Translations under genes and position numbers: made by a program
Shown here: piece by piece, positions 1-11,310 of the stretch
How positions within the stretch are numbered: the stretch's first letter is position 1
Layout of the letters: each line of letters begins with the position of its first letter
Source of the DNA: Lamellibrachia columna
Taxonomy: Eukaryota > Annelida > Polychaeta > Sabellida > Siboglinidae
Length of the DNA stretch: 64,000 bases
Assembly (NCBI GenBank): GCA_963662155.1
Contig: OY759273.1
Coordinates: 24,584,873 to 24,648,872, forward strand
Direction: 5' to 3'
The notes under the pieces: generated by a model
What the model saw: only the letters and a program-made list of their open reading frames with translations
The model's database searches: none
Told to the model about the DNA's origin: nothing

Positions 1-60
1 TATTACCAAATTGGGTCTTCAGTGTTTACCTTTTTAAAGTCTTGGGCCTAAGCAAGTTGC

Positions 61-1400
61 AATTCAATTCAATTCAACTTTATTCTCAAAAACCTTAATA
101 TGTTACACGAGAATTACAATGTTATGTACGGCCTACTGTTACAATGTGAGACGGCTATAAGTGTATGTAATCCAAGCTTCAATAATACTTATAAATTACA
201 TTGGTAAATGGTTTTACCAAAATATAAAACACAAAAGTATCACAGAAGATCATATTACGACTTAAAACTATTTAAAATCTCCTGTACGAATTTACATAAT
301 TTAATTAGCTTTGCATGGCTTGTCAAATTAAACAACTGATCCATTTTTAAAGTGTTTGGCCTAACAAAATAATATCTAGAAATAAACTTAAGTCTAGCTT
401 CTTGAAAAAAGTACATTTAAACAAATAATGAAACTCATCCCCAATATAATTACAATCATATAGAGTACAACATATCTCTCGCCTATCAATTCCACTCTAC
501 CTGCCTTGCTGAATCGGCAAGTGATGATTACAAGTGCGAAATTTACAAAAGGTCTAGATAGATTTGGTGGTACAACTAGCAAATATTTCTCCATTTTAAA
601 ATCATATCAATTATTCTGTAGGTTGTACACCCATCGCTATTGCAAATATTACCGCTACACTGCTAATGATGCTGGTCAGTAATTTTAACCTGATCACCAC
701 TTTAAACCATTTAGGATTCACTATTTCTTTATTAAGCCACACGTTAGATAGACCAATTCTATTTCAAATTTATTTAACATGAGTAATCCTGGGGGATTCA
801 AAGATATTTTTAACAAATAATTTATATAATAATTTATACATAATGCAAGACAGTTTAGATTCCTTTCCTGTCATTAGTTTCCACCCCACCCCCAAATTCA
901 ATACTCTACTGTTTATTTTAATATTTAGAGGAAATAGTTCCCCATAAGTATGTGTTCTATTGTTTACCCCAAGTAAAATTTTACAAAAAAATGTTATGTA
1001 ACTTTTCAATTAACAATATTTTCACATCCCCATATTTCACACCCATATAACAAGATTGGGCATGTAAGGGAATCAAATAGTTCAAACTGGATATCAATAG
1101 GAAGTTTTAGCTTCCTAGCTTTAGAAATTAAACATAACATTGCTCGGTTTGCCTGTTCATATGAATGTCTGACTGCTTTAGAAAATCTACCATTATAGTT
1201 AAAATTAACTTATCTACAATGGCAAGCTTTTTTGGTGCATATTTAAATTCTGGCAATTTTCTAATCTTACCCCTTGAGAATACAAGCACCTTAGTTTACG
1301 CAGTATTAACATGCAGTTTCCAAGGTTCGATATAGCTAAACAGGGCGTCAAGTGCAGGAAGCAACGAGTTAATCGTTGTGATGTACAGGACATGATCCCA
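61..1400 (-). mobile_element. Non-LTR retrotransposon (LINE) 3' fragment
   Basis: Read on the minus strand this is the C-terminal part of a LINE reverse transcriptase ORF, broken by many frameshifts. Visible blocks in order from about 1,400 down to 300 are a 'WKLHVN..KTKVLVFSRG' segment, 'CPILLYGCEIWGCE' (the conserved LLYG..IWG block after the RT thumb), and a Cys/His block with 'LSRPLC', 'CNHRLPIE', and 'CTLYDCNHIGDEFHCLFKC', better preserved in the second copy at 22,045-23,320. That CxxxxC..H..C ending is typical of CR1/L2/RTE-like ORF2 C-termini. It is truncated at its 5' end and not coding. Confidence 0.75.
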
Positions 1401-2249
1401 CAATTTTACACAGGTGGTTAAGAGGTGTTCTTCACAATCACACTAAAACTGATTGAATCTTCACGACAATGTGTGGAGGTATGAATGTGCAAAACTATGA
1501 ATTTATGAAACATTTTACTTATTTGGATTATATATCATATGCACGAAGTATTGTAGATTGTTGCTATGTGGATACAATAGTCCACTTCTTACAAGGTTTG
1601 CATCACAAGAGGCCATCTCCTCGCGCCATGCAACTTTGCAGAAGGGGTGGCCATTATATAGGCTAGTGTGCGTGCGAGCGAGCAAGCTAGCGTGTGGGCA
1701 CATATATTCTGTAGACATTTGATAATTAGACGTCCTGACACTTGGTGTCTTTGTGGGCAACCGGGCATCCCCCCTCAGAGTGTTGATCCGACCATGATAT
1801 ATAGCCACGGCCAAAAACGTTCACTGACTTAGTCCTGGCACCTCTAGATCGAACATGTGCTAATAATTAAATAAATAAATAATAAATAAATAGTTCACTT
1901 ATAGCACCAAATCTAGCCTAATCTAATCTAATGTAACTACTACAGGCGCTTTACATTAAAAACTACGTAATTAAATTAAATAAAAAATATACAATTAAAT
2001 TACATTAAAATAAAGCAACATTAAAATAAAAATGTAGATGAAATAATTAAATTACAGTAATATTAAATAAAATGTTTTTAAGATAAATAACTCAATTGTA
2101 ATATAATTGAATAGTATAGCTGGTAGATTTGTCTCAAATACATGCAGGTGATATAACAGTTCATAACTAAAAGTTCTGAAAGCAAAGTATAAAGCCTTTC
2201 TAGATGTTAAAATGTTAGTTAAAATAGAGTATTTTTAAAGTTGTTTTAT
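1401..2249. other. AT-rich non-coding stretch
   Basis: No protein similarity is recognised here. The open frames near 1,469-1,814 are short and not conserved as coding frames in the second copy (23,320-24,080). The stretch contains AAT/AAAT-rich low-complexity sequence around 1,860-2,080. It is shared by both segmental-duplication copies. Confidence 0.6.
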
Positions 2250-3088
2250 AAGTGGCCTCGCTGGTCAGTTCATGTAGTCACACTGGCAGGGCGTTCCACA
2301 AGCCTGAGGCGGCCGCCACAAATCGCCACGTTTTCCCACCTCTGCTCTCTTTGCTAGTTTGCTTGCATCGCCTCCCCATCTCAACCTGCTTCTCACCAAT
2401 CTTCCTGTTAGGCTGCATTGCATCCCAACCTCTTTCCTTAGGTCGTTCATCCTTCTTCTGTCACCCGTCTTGGTTCTTGTTATTCGACGAACCCAGTTAT
2501 TCTCACACACTTGCAGCTTCTATTGTTGTTGTTCTGCCAACGCCACTCTCTTCAGACCATACAAGCATGCTGGTGTGACACACGGTCTCAGGACTTTCCC
2601 TTTCAGCTTTTTTGAAATTTTTCTGTCTAACATGACTCCCTCTACCTTTCTCCAAGCATTCGCTCCCGCTTGTGTCCGACGTCGCACTTCTGCCGCTGAA
2701 TGCTCATCCTCCGTAACCTTTCCTCCAAGGTACACAAAGCCATCCACTTGCTTGATCTCTTTACCATCCAACCTGATGTTCAACTCCTCTTTCTGGTGTC
2801 CAATCCAAATCACTTCTGTCTTCTCTAGACTCATTTTCAGTCCGTGCTTCTCGAACACCCCCTTCCATTCCTCCAACACTTCCTGTAGGTCTTGTTTGCT
2901 TTCTGCTATTATGGCCAGATCGTCTGCATGCATCATCTTCCTGAGAATATCCTTCGTGTTGATCGTCCTGCTGATTATTTCCATCACCATGATAAACAGT
3001 AAAGGGCTAAGGGCACTTCCTTGCCTCAAACCGGTGTTAACTGGAAACTCTTCCGACAACCCAGATCCAACCTCAACTCGTGTGCGTG
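2250..3088 (-). mobile_element. RTE-like LINE RT fragment joined to an L2-like 3' end
   Basis: Minus-strand frame 2,520-3,113 reads as the second half of an RT domain: 'NTGLRQGSALSPLLFIMVME', then a 'MHADDLAIIAES' block (the F/YADD catalytic box, with His before ADD), 'GLKMSLEKTEV', 'DGFVYLGG' and 'CLYGL'. A shifted frame below it (2,265-2,510) gives 'CENNWVRRITR' and 'SLTGRLVRSRLRW', the usual 3' end of this RTE/jockey-type family. The first 65 bases (2,250-2,315) instead match the L2-like C-terminus retained in full at 24,081-24,422, so the RTE piece interrupts or replaced that fragment in copy 1. Frameshifted and 5' truncated. Confidence 0.8.
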
Positions 3089-3263
3089 TAAGTTGTTGCA
3101 CTACATTAAACATCGATGCAAATACACAAGGGTGTTATTTATGAATAAACGGACAATCTGCAGCATTGTATTAAGCACTCGTCGACGGTCCGGCCTATTA
3201 TCGCTTACGCCCGCTTACGCAAATACGGTGGTCGCACCTGGTGCAAAATCTGCCGTTGTGATC

Positions 3264-3932
3264 ATGGATCCGGCTACGCCCACGGCAGCTGTAAAGTGCC
3301 CCGTCGACAGATGCGAATACCGCCCGAATGTCACCGACGCCGCGCTCGCAGCCACACTCCTCACCATCCACGCGCAGAGCCAGCATGTCGACTCGCCCGC
3401 GCCCAGCAGCGCTGCCGGCGCCACGGCCAAGGTGGAGAAAATTAGCCGCCCGACTGTCGATGAGGGGATCTCCCTGGAAGATTGGCTGTATTTCGAGCGA
3501 CGCTGGCGTGAATATAAAGACGCTACGCGAGTCGCCGGTTCCGACCTCGCTTACTAGCTCCTAGATTGCTGCAATCCCGAGGGACTACGGAAGAACCTCG
3601 TGCGGGTTCACCGTGATGCGCTGGCCTCCTGCAGCGAACGAGATCTACTGGCCAACATTAAGAAGTTGGCGGTGCGCGCCGAAAATGCAATGGTAGCCCG
3701 AGACGTTCTGTCAAAGATGCGGCAGGACCGAGATGAACCTGTCCGCGTCTACAGCGCTCGACTCAAGGGGCAAGCGCGAGTTTGCCAGTTCGTCATCAAG
3801 TGTCAGTGCCCGAGCTGCCCGAACCACGACGCATGCGTTGGGGCAGATTACAGCGACATTGTGGTGCGGGACCAGGTCATCCTGGGCTGCGCTGATCATG
3901 ACATCAAACTGGATTGTCTGATCGAGAAGGTA
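3264..3932 (+). pseudogene. Ty3/gypsy gag remnant
   Basis: The ATG at 3,264 opens a frame starting MDPATPTAAVKCPVDRCEY with a CxxxxC-type N-terminal motif, then a 'ISLEDWLYFERRWREYK' block typical of retrotransposon Gag proteins of this marine-invertebrate gypsy group. A TAG at 3,555-3,557 interrupts the frame, and the same frame resumes with 'NIKKLAVRAENAMVARDVLS' and a 'QDRDEPVRVYSARLKGQA' capsid-like block, then a Cys cluster 'CQCPSCPNHDAC'. The frame is lost around 3,930, where sequence jumps into integrase, marking the internal deletion. Not functional. Confidence 0.75.
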
Positions 3933-5177
3933 CCGAGTACACCTCTCGAAGAGAGGACACGCCATCAGCCTTGCCCAGTGTCACCCGCACGTACTACCAG
4001 TACCGGGAGAAGATAACCGAGTATGACGGCGTCATCCTTTACAAGGACAGAATCGTCATACCACCCACTCTCCGAGCAAGTGTCTTGCAGGCACTCCACT
4101 CGGCTCACCAGGGTGTTTCGATGATGGTGTCGCGAGCAGAGGGGTCATTCTTCTGGCCAGGTATGACTTTCAGCAATTGAAGAGACACGTGCACGCTGTA
4201 CAGCGTGCAACCGCATGGCCCCGTCACAATCAAACCCGCCACCTACACCACCAACACGACCAGTCTACCCCTTCCAGGCGATATGCGCTGACTATTTCAG
4301 CCACGGCGGTCATCACTACCCGTCGCCGTAGACAGATACTCCAATTGGCCTATCGTAGAAGAGAACACAGAGGGCTCCAAAGGCCCCATTGCCGCGCTCC
4401 AGCACGGGCCCAGGCGGTTCCCTGAACACCGACGCATTCCAACGGGCCATGTTAGCCTACAAAAACACGCCAGATCCGATGTCGAAGGTCAGTCCTGCCG
4501 AAATCATCTTTGGACGCCGCATCCGGGACTTCATCCCAGTGCCGCCTGGACAGTACCGACCCCATTGGACATGGCGCGAGACACTGCAAGCAAGAGAGGA
4601 CGCACTACGTATCCGACACATGAGGGCATATGAGCGACTGTCGGAGCACACACGGGTCCTACCTTCACTCATTATCGGTAATTGTGTAAGGCTACAGAAC
4701 CTGGTTGGCCCGCATCCAACCAAGTGGGACCGCACCGGAATCGTGGTTGAGGTACGACAGTACGACCAATACGTCATACGAGTGGACGGGTCGGGGCGTG
4801 TCACGCTCCGCAACAGGAAGCACCTACGCCAGTACACGCCGCATATCGCCAGGGCCCCGTTGATCAACTCACCATCGGTTATTCCCCTCACCACGACCAT
4901 GCCACCGTCGCCCATGCTACCCGAGACACCAACCCAGCCCGCCGACCCAGTGTCGCCCCTACCCAGGCCGACTACACCCGTGCCTGCGACCCCGGCCAGG
5001 CCCGAGTCCGGTGCCGGGCAGCCTCCTCGTGCTAGTCGTGAGATGCTCCAGCTGACCGCACACCCACCCACACCAGCCGCTGAAGTTACGCCACCGACCC
5101 CTGTTCCGTCACCCGCTGTTCGGCGACTTGGCGGTCGCACCCGGCAACCTCCAAGAAGACTAGTGGAGGAAATGTAG
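3933..5177 (+). pseudogene. Ty3/gypsy integrase remnant, catalytic core partly deleted
   Basis: The first part (frame of 3,914-4,180) has the integrase N-terminal zinc region: 'VILYKDRIVIPPTLRASVLQ', 'ALHSAHQGVSMMVSRAEGS', 'FFWPGM'. After a stop near 4,180 the frame shifts, and the remains of the first catalytic Asp block ('ADYF') are visible near 4,290. The second Asp and the Glu of the DDE triad are absent because sequence jumps near 4,390 to the region just before 'AMLAYKNTPDPMSKVSPAEI'. The C-terminal part (4,389-5,177) has the chromodomain-proximal GPY/F-like block ('VGPHPTKWDRTGIVVEV', 'DGSGRVTLRNRKHLRQY') and a Pro/Thr-rich tail. Broken and non-autonomous. Confidence 0.8.
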
Positions 5178-5411
5178 AGGATCACACTTCCATTATCAGC
5201 CCTCGGGCTCGACCACTTGGGGGGATAGTGGAGTGTGCCCCTAGCGGACTGTAGGAGAACTGAACTGGTATCATTTCTCGAGCATTTGACAACGCTACAG
5301 TTTATTATCTACCCATACGGTAGTGTGCTTTATACTCGTTTATTCATTGTTGAAGATGCGTGTAAGTTGTTGCACTACATTAAACATTCAAATACACAAG
5401 GGTGTTATTTA

Positions 5412-5821
5412 GTTATTATAAATGTATAAGACAATAACAGGTTAGTGTAGGCCTACTACTCACGTTGTATTTGTCGATGTCACGTTCTGTGGACGGCAAG
5501 ACTTCGTCAGCGTTCTGCGGGTCACTCCTTGAATCTGATATACTGGGAATCACTCTGTGAGATGGAGTGTCGATTACTTGGGACTTGAGAGCACTGGACA
5601 TGCTTTCAGTGGTCAATGACGATGTAAATTCATTCTGACGTCAACAGAGAAGTCGCTCGGCGTGAATCAACACCTCGAATGACGTCAGCATTTACTATAG
5701 CCTGAACGGTCTCAGTTGGGTGTCAATGCACTAGTGTAGCCACCCGGTCAGAGAAGAGTACACGGGTCCGTAGGTTGGTGTCGGAGTTGTTGACATTTGA
5801 ATTGACAAAACGTCACGTATG
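5412..5821. other. Non-coding, shared with 24,430-24,880
   Basis: I see no coding signal. The sequence is colinear with copy 2 of the segmental duplication, which resumes here directly after the LTR element. Confidence 0.6.
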
Positions 5822-5952
5822 TCACATACGTGAGCTATATATATTGACCCATTCCACAGACGTGTGCTATAAGTATTGACCCATTCCACAGACGTGTGCT
5901 ATAAGTATTGACCCATTCCACAGACGTGTGCTATAAGTATTGACCCATTCCA
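5822..5952. repeat. 32-bp minisatellite, about 4 units
   Basis: A unit beginning 'tattgacccattccacagac' and ending 'gtgtgctataag' repeats in tandem about four times. The homologous site at 24,875-24,950 has fewer units (about 2-3), so copy number changed after the segmental duplication. Confidence 0.9.
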
Positions 5953-6177
5953 ACAGTTACGGTTGCTTTCAGGAGTTTCGTTTTTCATTGATTTACTAAT
6001 GCAATCACACATGCGTATTCGGCTGATGAGTTTAGGAGAGGGCGGGACGTTATGGATCACTATACTTTGTTATTGTGCTGCGCTTTACTTGATATCAGCT
6101 CGCTTGATATCAGCTCTCTAAACATGAATTTGGATGCGTACATGCTAACATATATGTATGGGAAAAAAGAATGCGTG

Positions 6178-6295
6178 CGTTCCTGAGTGCGTACGTGCGT
6201 GCGTGCACTGACTGGCTGGTTGACTGACTGACTGACTGACTGATTGCATGACTCACTATCTCATTCACTGACTGACTCACTGACTGACCCATTCA
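6178..6295. repeat. (GTGC)n / (GACT)n simple repeats
   Basis: A tract of TGCG/CGTG tetranucleotides is followed by degenerate GACT/GACTC repeats up to the start of a conserved non-coding block. Its homolog is at 25,230-25,360. Confidence 0.85.
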
Positions 6296-6644
6296 CTTAA
6301 GAGAATGGCTGTTTAAAATATGGCGTTTATAGAGTTTAACTCAACATGACTTTACGATCAAAAGATCAGATTGCGTAACTTTAGTCGTGTATCAGTTCGA
6401 TCTTGATGACGCATCACTTGATCCTCAGACAACATACGGCTGAGTACTGTTTATTTTTCCAATTGAAACCAATTGACCTGTTGTTGCCAGGGCAAACTAC
6501 GCTGAGTGTTCGAGCACAGTCAGCCATTCCGTTATTGCCACTTGACTGGTTTGCGAAAAGCCACTATAAATTCAATCACGTGCGCTACGCAGCCGCTATA
6601 ATCTTCACAAACACAAAAGTCACTTGACTAAATTACGTACATAA

Positions 6645-6830
6645 CGTTCCCATTTCCATTACATTGGCCATTTCCATTATGTCCGCCATTTCCATTACAT
6701 CGGTCATTTCCATTACGTTGGCCATTTAAATTACATCCGTTCTTGTCATTACGTCAGCTTTTTGCACTGCGACCTTCAGTGTCATTACGTCGCGGCCAAT
6801 TCATTGCGTCCGCCATGTTCATTACTTCCG
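6645..6830. repeat. Degenerate 18-bp minisatellite
   Basis: Variants of 'ccatttccattacatcgg' recur about every 18 bases roughly ten times. The homolog at 25,700-25,855 has about two units fewer. Confidence 0.85.
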
Positions 6831-6832
6831 CC

Positions 6833-6985
6833 ATCGGTGGATGGATGAATGGATGGGTGGGGTGGGTAGATGGTAGATGGATGGTTCGTTCAATGGCTGA
6901 TGAACGGAGGGATGGATAGCGAATGGGTGAATGGTTGGATGGGTGGCTGGACAGATGGTTTGGTGGGTGTAGGGACGGAGAGACG
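6833..6985. repeat. GGATG-type simple repeat
   Basis: Degenerate 'gatggatgg' repeats; the Pro/Ser/His-rich open frames across it on the minus strand are repeat artefacts. The homolog is at 25,873-26,030. Confidence 0.85.
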
Positions 6986-7659
6986 GACAAATAAATAATG
7001 ATTCCACGACATGAGCACTAGCCTATTTGTCGGTATAAACAAATCATGTTGACATGTCGTGTGTGATTTAGTATAAATACGCAGTGTCAATATAAACAAA
7101 GAATGTGCAGTGACTAGCGGAAATAGTTCAGGGGTCAGGGGTCAGACCACAGTTGAACAAATGTATTATATTGTGATATGTGAAATTAAGCCATACATAT
7201 GATGTGACATAAGTGCAATTGAGCAGGCATATTTACAGGTTTGTTTGTAGAAGCTATTGGCTGTGAAATGGTGCATTTTTGAGGGCTTAACAGGCGGAGG
7301 GATTTACGGGAATGTTTCTGCTAAGGGCCACGTGTGCGCATGAATACATGAATATTGTGTAGGCATTGGCGGGCATCGTACGAGGGGGCGTTTTAAAAGC
7401 GCTGTATGTATGTGATTTTGACAAAACTTGGTCAGCATGTCAATGAGATGATGGTAGTTGTGGTAAAAAATTCAGAATTTTTGATGGTCAAGTTTTCTTA
7501 TAATCAGACAAAACGTTAACATGGCCACCAGTGCAATTTTGCACTGTGGTCTTACCTCTTCACTCGTAAGACACATAAGCAACTTGACATGTCATCACGC
7601 TCAGGCTGGATAAAGCCGTAATTTGAAGTGCAGCTCTCTCAACGCGTAGCTTTGACTTT
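6986..7659. other. Non-coding, shared with 26,030-26,715
   Basis: No gene is recognised. It is nearly identical to copy 2 and ends at the junction (around 7,653-7,662) where copy 1 lacks the block that copy 2 carries at 26,716-30,745. Confidence 0.6.
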
Positions 7660-10600
7660 TAAATATGGAGCGAAGGAGATGGGAGTGGGGGAGACAGGAG
7701 TGAAGGAGACGGGGGGGGGAATAGACGAGAGTGACGGCGATGGGAGCGAGGGAGACGGGAGGGAAGGCGACGGGAGCGCAAGTTAGCCAGGAGACGGGAG
7801 GGAAAGGTGACAGATTGATGGGTGAGAGGGAGATTGCTAAAATATGCCAGGTGACAAGACTGCAGGATAGAATGTGACGGAAGGGATCCAATGGAAGAGC
7901 TATACTGAGGTAGTGAAAGAGGGGATTGAGGAAGAGAGCGAGGATGTATGTGGGGGACTCGATAGTTAGGAAGACCGACAGAGTCTTAAACAAGGAAGAT
8001 GACGTGGTGGTTTGATTGTCTGGGGCCAAAGTAGAGGCGATAACTGACTGGGTAGAAAACATTGGTTCGGGCAAGGGTGGATCTGTTTAGCCATAGTTAG
8101 GAAATACAGGCAGTTAGTCAGAACACTAATGCAGACGCTGGTTAAGCAGGTAATTTTGACAGGGATTTTACCAGTAATAGGAAAGAGTGGTCAGAGATAT
8201 CAAAATTGCCGGGGGTGGCAATTTACATGCTAATCCTGCAGCTATGTAGGGAAGAGGAAGTTGGGTTTGTGGATTTGTGGAGAAATTTTGTTGGGAGGAC
8301 TGATATGAAATCGTATTTGCGGATGAACTCTCAGCAGATAGGGGCATTGGTAGCATAACAAATAGTTTTGGTATTAAATATTGTTTAAACAAGAAGCGCA
8401 GGGGTTACTTAGATTGCCTCAAACAGGACAAGAGGTCATTAGTACACACAAACCAATAACTAAATGTCCGGAAAAAATCTCTGAAGCTGGTTATGAATGC
8501 GTGTATTTAAATTCACGGAGCATAGTAAATAAGAAAATCTATTTAAAAATTATGGTAGAAGCACAATGGGTAAAACCGAATTATGGGCCAACATAGACAT
8601 AACAGATGCTAAAGTAGGCTGACAAGATACGTAATGTGTATGGGAGATTGAATAGAAAGGGGGGTATTTTATATGTTAAAGGATCTATTCAGACTTGTGA
8701 AATCAAATTAGAAAGAGAAGCAGATTGCGATGAAACTGTTTGGTGTAAAATAGTTTCAAGAATTTCAACATTAACTATTGGGTTAGTTTACCGAAAACCA
8801 AGCATAAATGAAGGGGATAACACAAAAATACAAAACGCTATAAAGGAAGGGAATGAAGGGGAATGTATCATAATGGGAGATTTTAATCATAGACACAAAC
8901 AATTAAAATCTATAGAGAGTACAGGGGTAGACAACCAACAATTTATATTTTTAATTCAGGATATATTTCTTACTCAGCACGTGCTAGAATCAATCAGGGG
9001 AGAGAATGTTTTAGGTATAGTTTTGTCATCACAAAATATTAGCCGACAATGTAAAAATACATTATCCACTGGGTAATCAAATACATTTAGGCATCAATGT
9101 AAAATAAGAAAGTAAATAGCATGCTGAGGAATAAGACCGCAATTGAATGTTGGAACATTCTAAAATATGAAATTGAGAGTATCATTGATAAAATTGTTCT
9201 CTTGAAAAAACAAGGGAAACGGTCGATAAAGAAACACTTGTCAAACGAATCTATTAGAAAAATCTGTTCAAGCAAACTATGTGAAGGGTTTATAGACGTA
9301 CCATAAGTAGGAGACTATGCAAATTACAGAGATGCACTTAGTGCAGCTACGACTGAAATTAGACAACCTAAAAGAAGCTATAAGCAAAAACTAACATATA
9401 ACATAAAAAATGACAGCAAGATTTCTATGCGTATATCAGGAGTAAGCAAAACATACAAGACAAGGTCGGACCTCTAGAAGACAGTGCTGGAAATATAATA
9501 AGGGTTTTTAATGGCGGAAGACCTAAATGGTTACTTCAGTTCAGTGTCTACCAAAAAGGGTATTAGTTCATTACAATTCCTGATGCAAAATTTCAGGAGG
9601 CTAAATCTGGCAATTTATGGCAGTTAATTGTAACTCCAGAAATGGTAGTTAAGAAAGTAAAGGCAATGAAGGATAATAAATCACCTGCTAGTGGGTGGAA
9701 TTCCTCCAAACTACTAATGGAAACAGTAGAACAAGTATACCAGTTGCAAGAGTGTTCAACTTGTCATTAAAACAGGGAGTTTTCCTTTTGAATGGAAAAG
9801 AAGCAAACATCATATAATTTAAAAAAAGGGTTCGAGAAATAAGTCAGAGAATTACAGATCAGTGAGTTTAACGTCAGTGATTTGGAAATTAGTAGAAAGG
9901 TTAATTAAAGAACATATGGTAGACTCCCTTGTTAGGCATACATTATTAAATTAATCTCAACATAGATTCCTAAAAACGAGGTCATGCTAAACAAATATGT
10001 TATGTTTTTCGACGAATTGACTAAGTGGATAGACAAGGCATCGCCAGTAGATATTATCTACTTAGATTATCATAAAGCTATTGACAAAGTGTCAGTAGCT
10101 TTATGATTACTACTTAAATTAAGAGCCCATCGTATCGGGGATGGCAGAACAATGGCTGACTGACAGAAGCTTGCGTGTTGTAGTAGATGGAGAGGTTTCA
10201 AACTGGAAATTAGTTCTGAATGGTGTACCACAAAGATCAGTATTAGGACCTTTATTATTCTCAATATATGTATCAATGACTTCGACGACAAAATAACAAG
10301 CAACGTTCCAAAATTTGCGGATGACACAAAAGTGTTTAGAAAGGTTAGAAATGATGGTGATAAACAAAACGTATAAAACAATCTAGACAAATTAGTTAAA
10401 TGGTCTGAAAAATGGCAGATGTTATTCAATTTTGGGAAATGTAAATGCCTACATACAGGACATGGGAACCTAGACATACACCATTATATGGGATATATTA
10501 GGTTCTAGGTACTATCGTAAAAGAAAAGGACTTAGGAATAACAATATGAAAATTTCAGAACACTGTGGTATTACAACTTCAAAAGTTAATCAAATTGTTA

Positions 10601-11310
10601 GGAGAAACATAACATACATGAAAAAAGCTAATTATACCTCTGTTTAAAACATTAGTTAGACCTCATTTAGAATACTGTGTACAAGAGTGGAGACCCTAAT
10701 CGTAAGAAGTATATAGATACGTTTGAAAGCATACAGAGGAGTGCAACTAAAATTATTCAAGAACTGAGAGACCTTAGTTATGAAGAACGTATGAAAGAAT
10801 GTGGTTTAACAACCCTAAAGACAAGTAGGTCAAAAGGAGATCAGATTGAACTTTTTAAGATATTGAATGGGTATGAAATATTGATAGAAATGTGTTTCTT
10901 TCACTCAAGATAGATGGTAGAACTAGAGGACATGAGGTAAAATCTGTAAAGATCAGTGTAGATTAGGATATCAGGAAGTACTCGTTCTCACAGAGGACAA
11001 TAAATGAATGGAATTTTTTTTTAATTGTCTACGGAATGTGTAACTGTTAGCAGCGTGAATATGTTTAAAACAGGGTTGACACATATCTCAGGAGGGCGGG
11101 TTACACGTAAATGAACATCGTTTGACTCTCGATAAGCCATAATGGCTTCCTTGTCCACCTTGTCCACATTGACCAACCATGACTTTAAGTTCAAAAACCT
11201 CTACACTCAGGAGGGCGGGTTACACGTAGATGAACATTGTTTGACTCTCGATTAGCCAATGGCTTCCTTGTCCACTTGCCATCTGGGCTTGGATAGCAAA
11301 TCTTTTTATA
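7660..11310 (+). mobile_element. Degenerate CR1-like LINE, 5' truncated
   Basis: Plus-strand LINE with an ORF1 remnant (around 7,930-8,360, 'GDSIVR' esterase-type block) and an ORF2 remnant (8,440-10,980) containing endonuclease and RT blocks. Blocks visible in broken frames include 'ECVYLNSRSIVNKK', 'TIGLVYRKPS', 'IIMGDFNH' (endonuclease), an RT region around 9,500-10,330 including 'FADDTKVFRKV' and a C-terminal 'LRDLSYEERMKECGLTTLK' block (10,677-10,913). The 3' region runs to about 11,310. Stops and frameshifts are numerous. The same element in copy 2 starts at about 30,395 and includes the 5' sequence missing here. Confidence 0.85.

Larger units (their letters stand above)
3089..5411 (+). 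mobile_element. Internally deleted Ty3/gypsy LTR retrotransposon
   Basis: A roughly 52-bp direct repeat (starting 'gtaagttgttgcactacatt' and ending 'cacaagggtgttattta') occurs at about 3,089-3,141 and again at about 5,362-5,411 and flanks the coding remnants. I read it as LTR end sequence, with the 5' LTR truncated. The last 200 bases contain a TATA-like 'ctttatactcg'. Between the repeats lie gag-like and integrase-like frames but no reverse transcriptase or RNase H, so most of pol is missing. GC content is clearly higher than in the AT-rich flanks. Copy 2 of the segmental duplication lacks it, so it is an insertion specific to copy 1 or lost from copy 2. Confidence 0.8.

Noticed and set aside
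2252..3144. Plus-strand Ser/Cys/Phe-rich frames of up to 261 codons
   Set aside because: They are antisense to a recognisable LINE RT fragment on the minus strand.
4457..5185. Minus-strand Gly/Val/Ser-rich frame of 242 codons
   Set aside because: Antisense shadow of the gypsy integrase and Pro/Thr-rich tail, favoured by locally high GC content.
6754..7099. Pro/His/Ser-rich minus-strand frames
   Set aside because: Translations of the GGATG simple repeat; the duplicate at 25,685-26,092 has different indels and no consistent frame.
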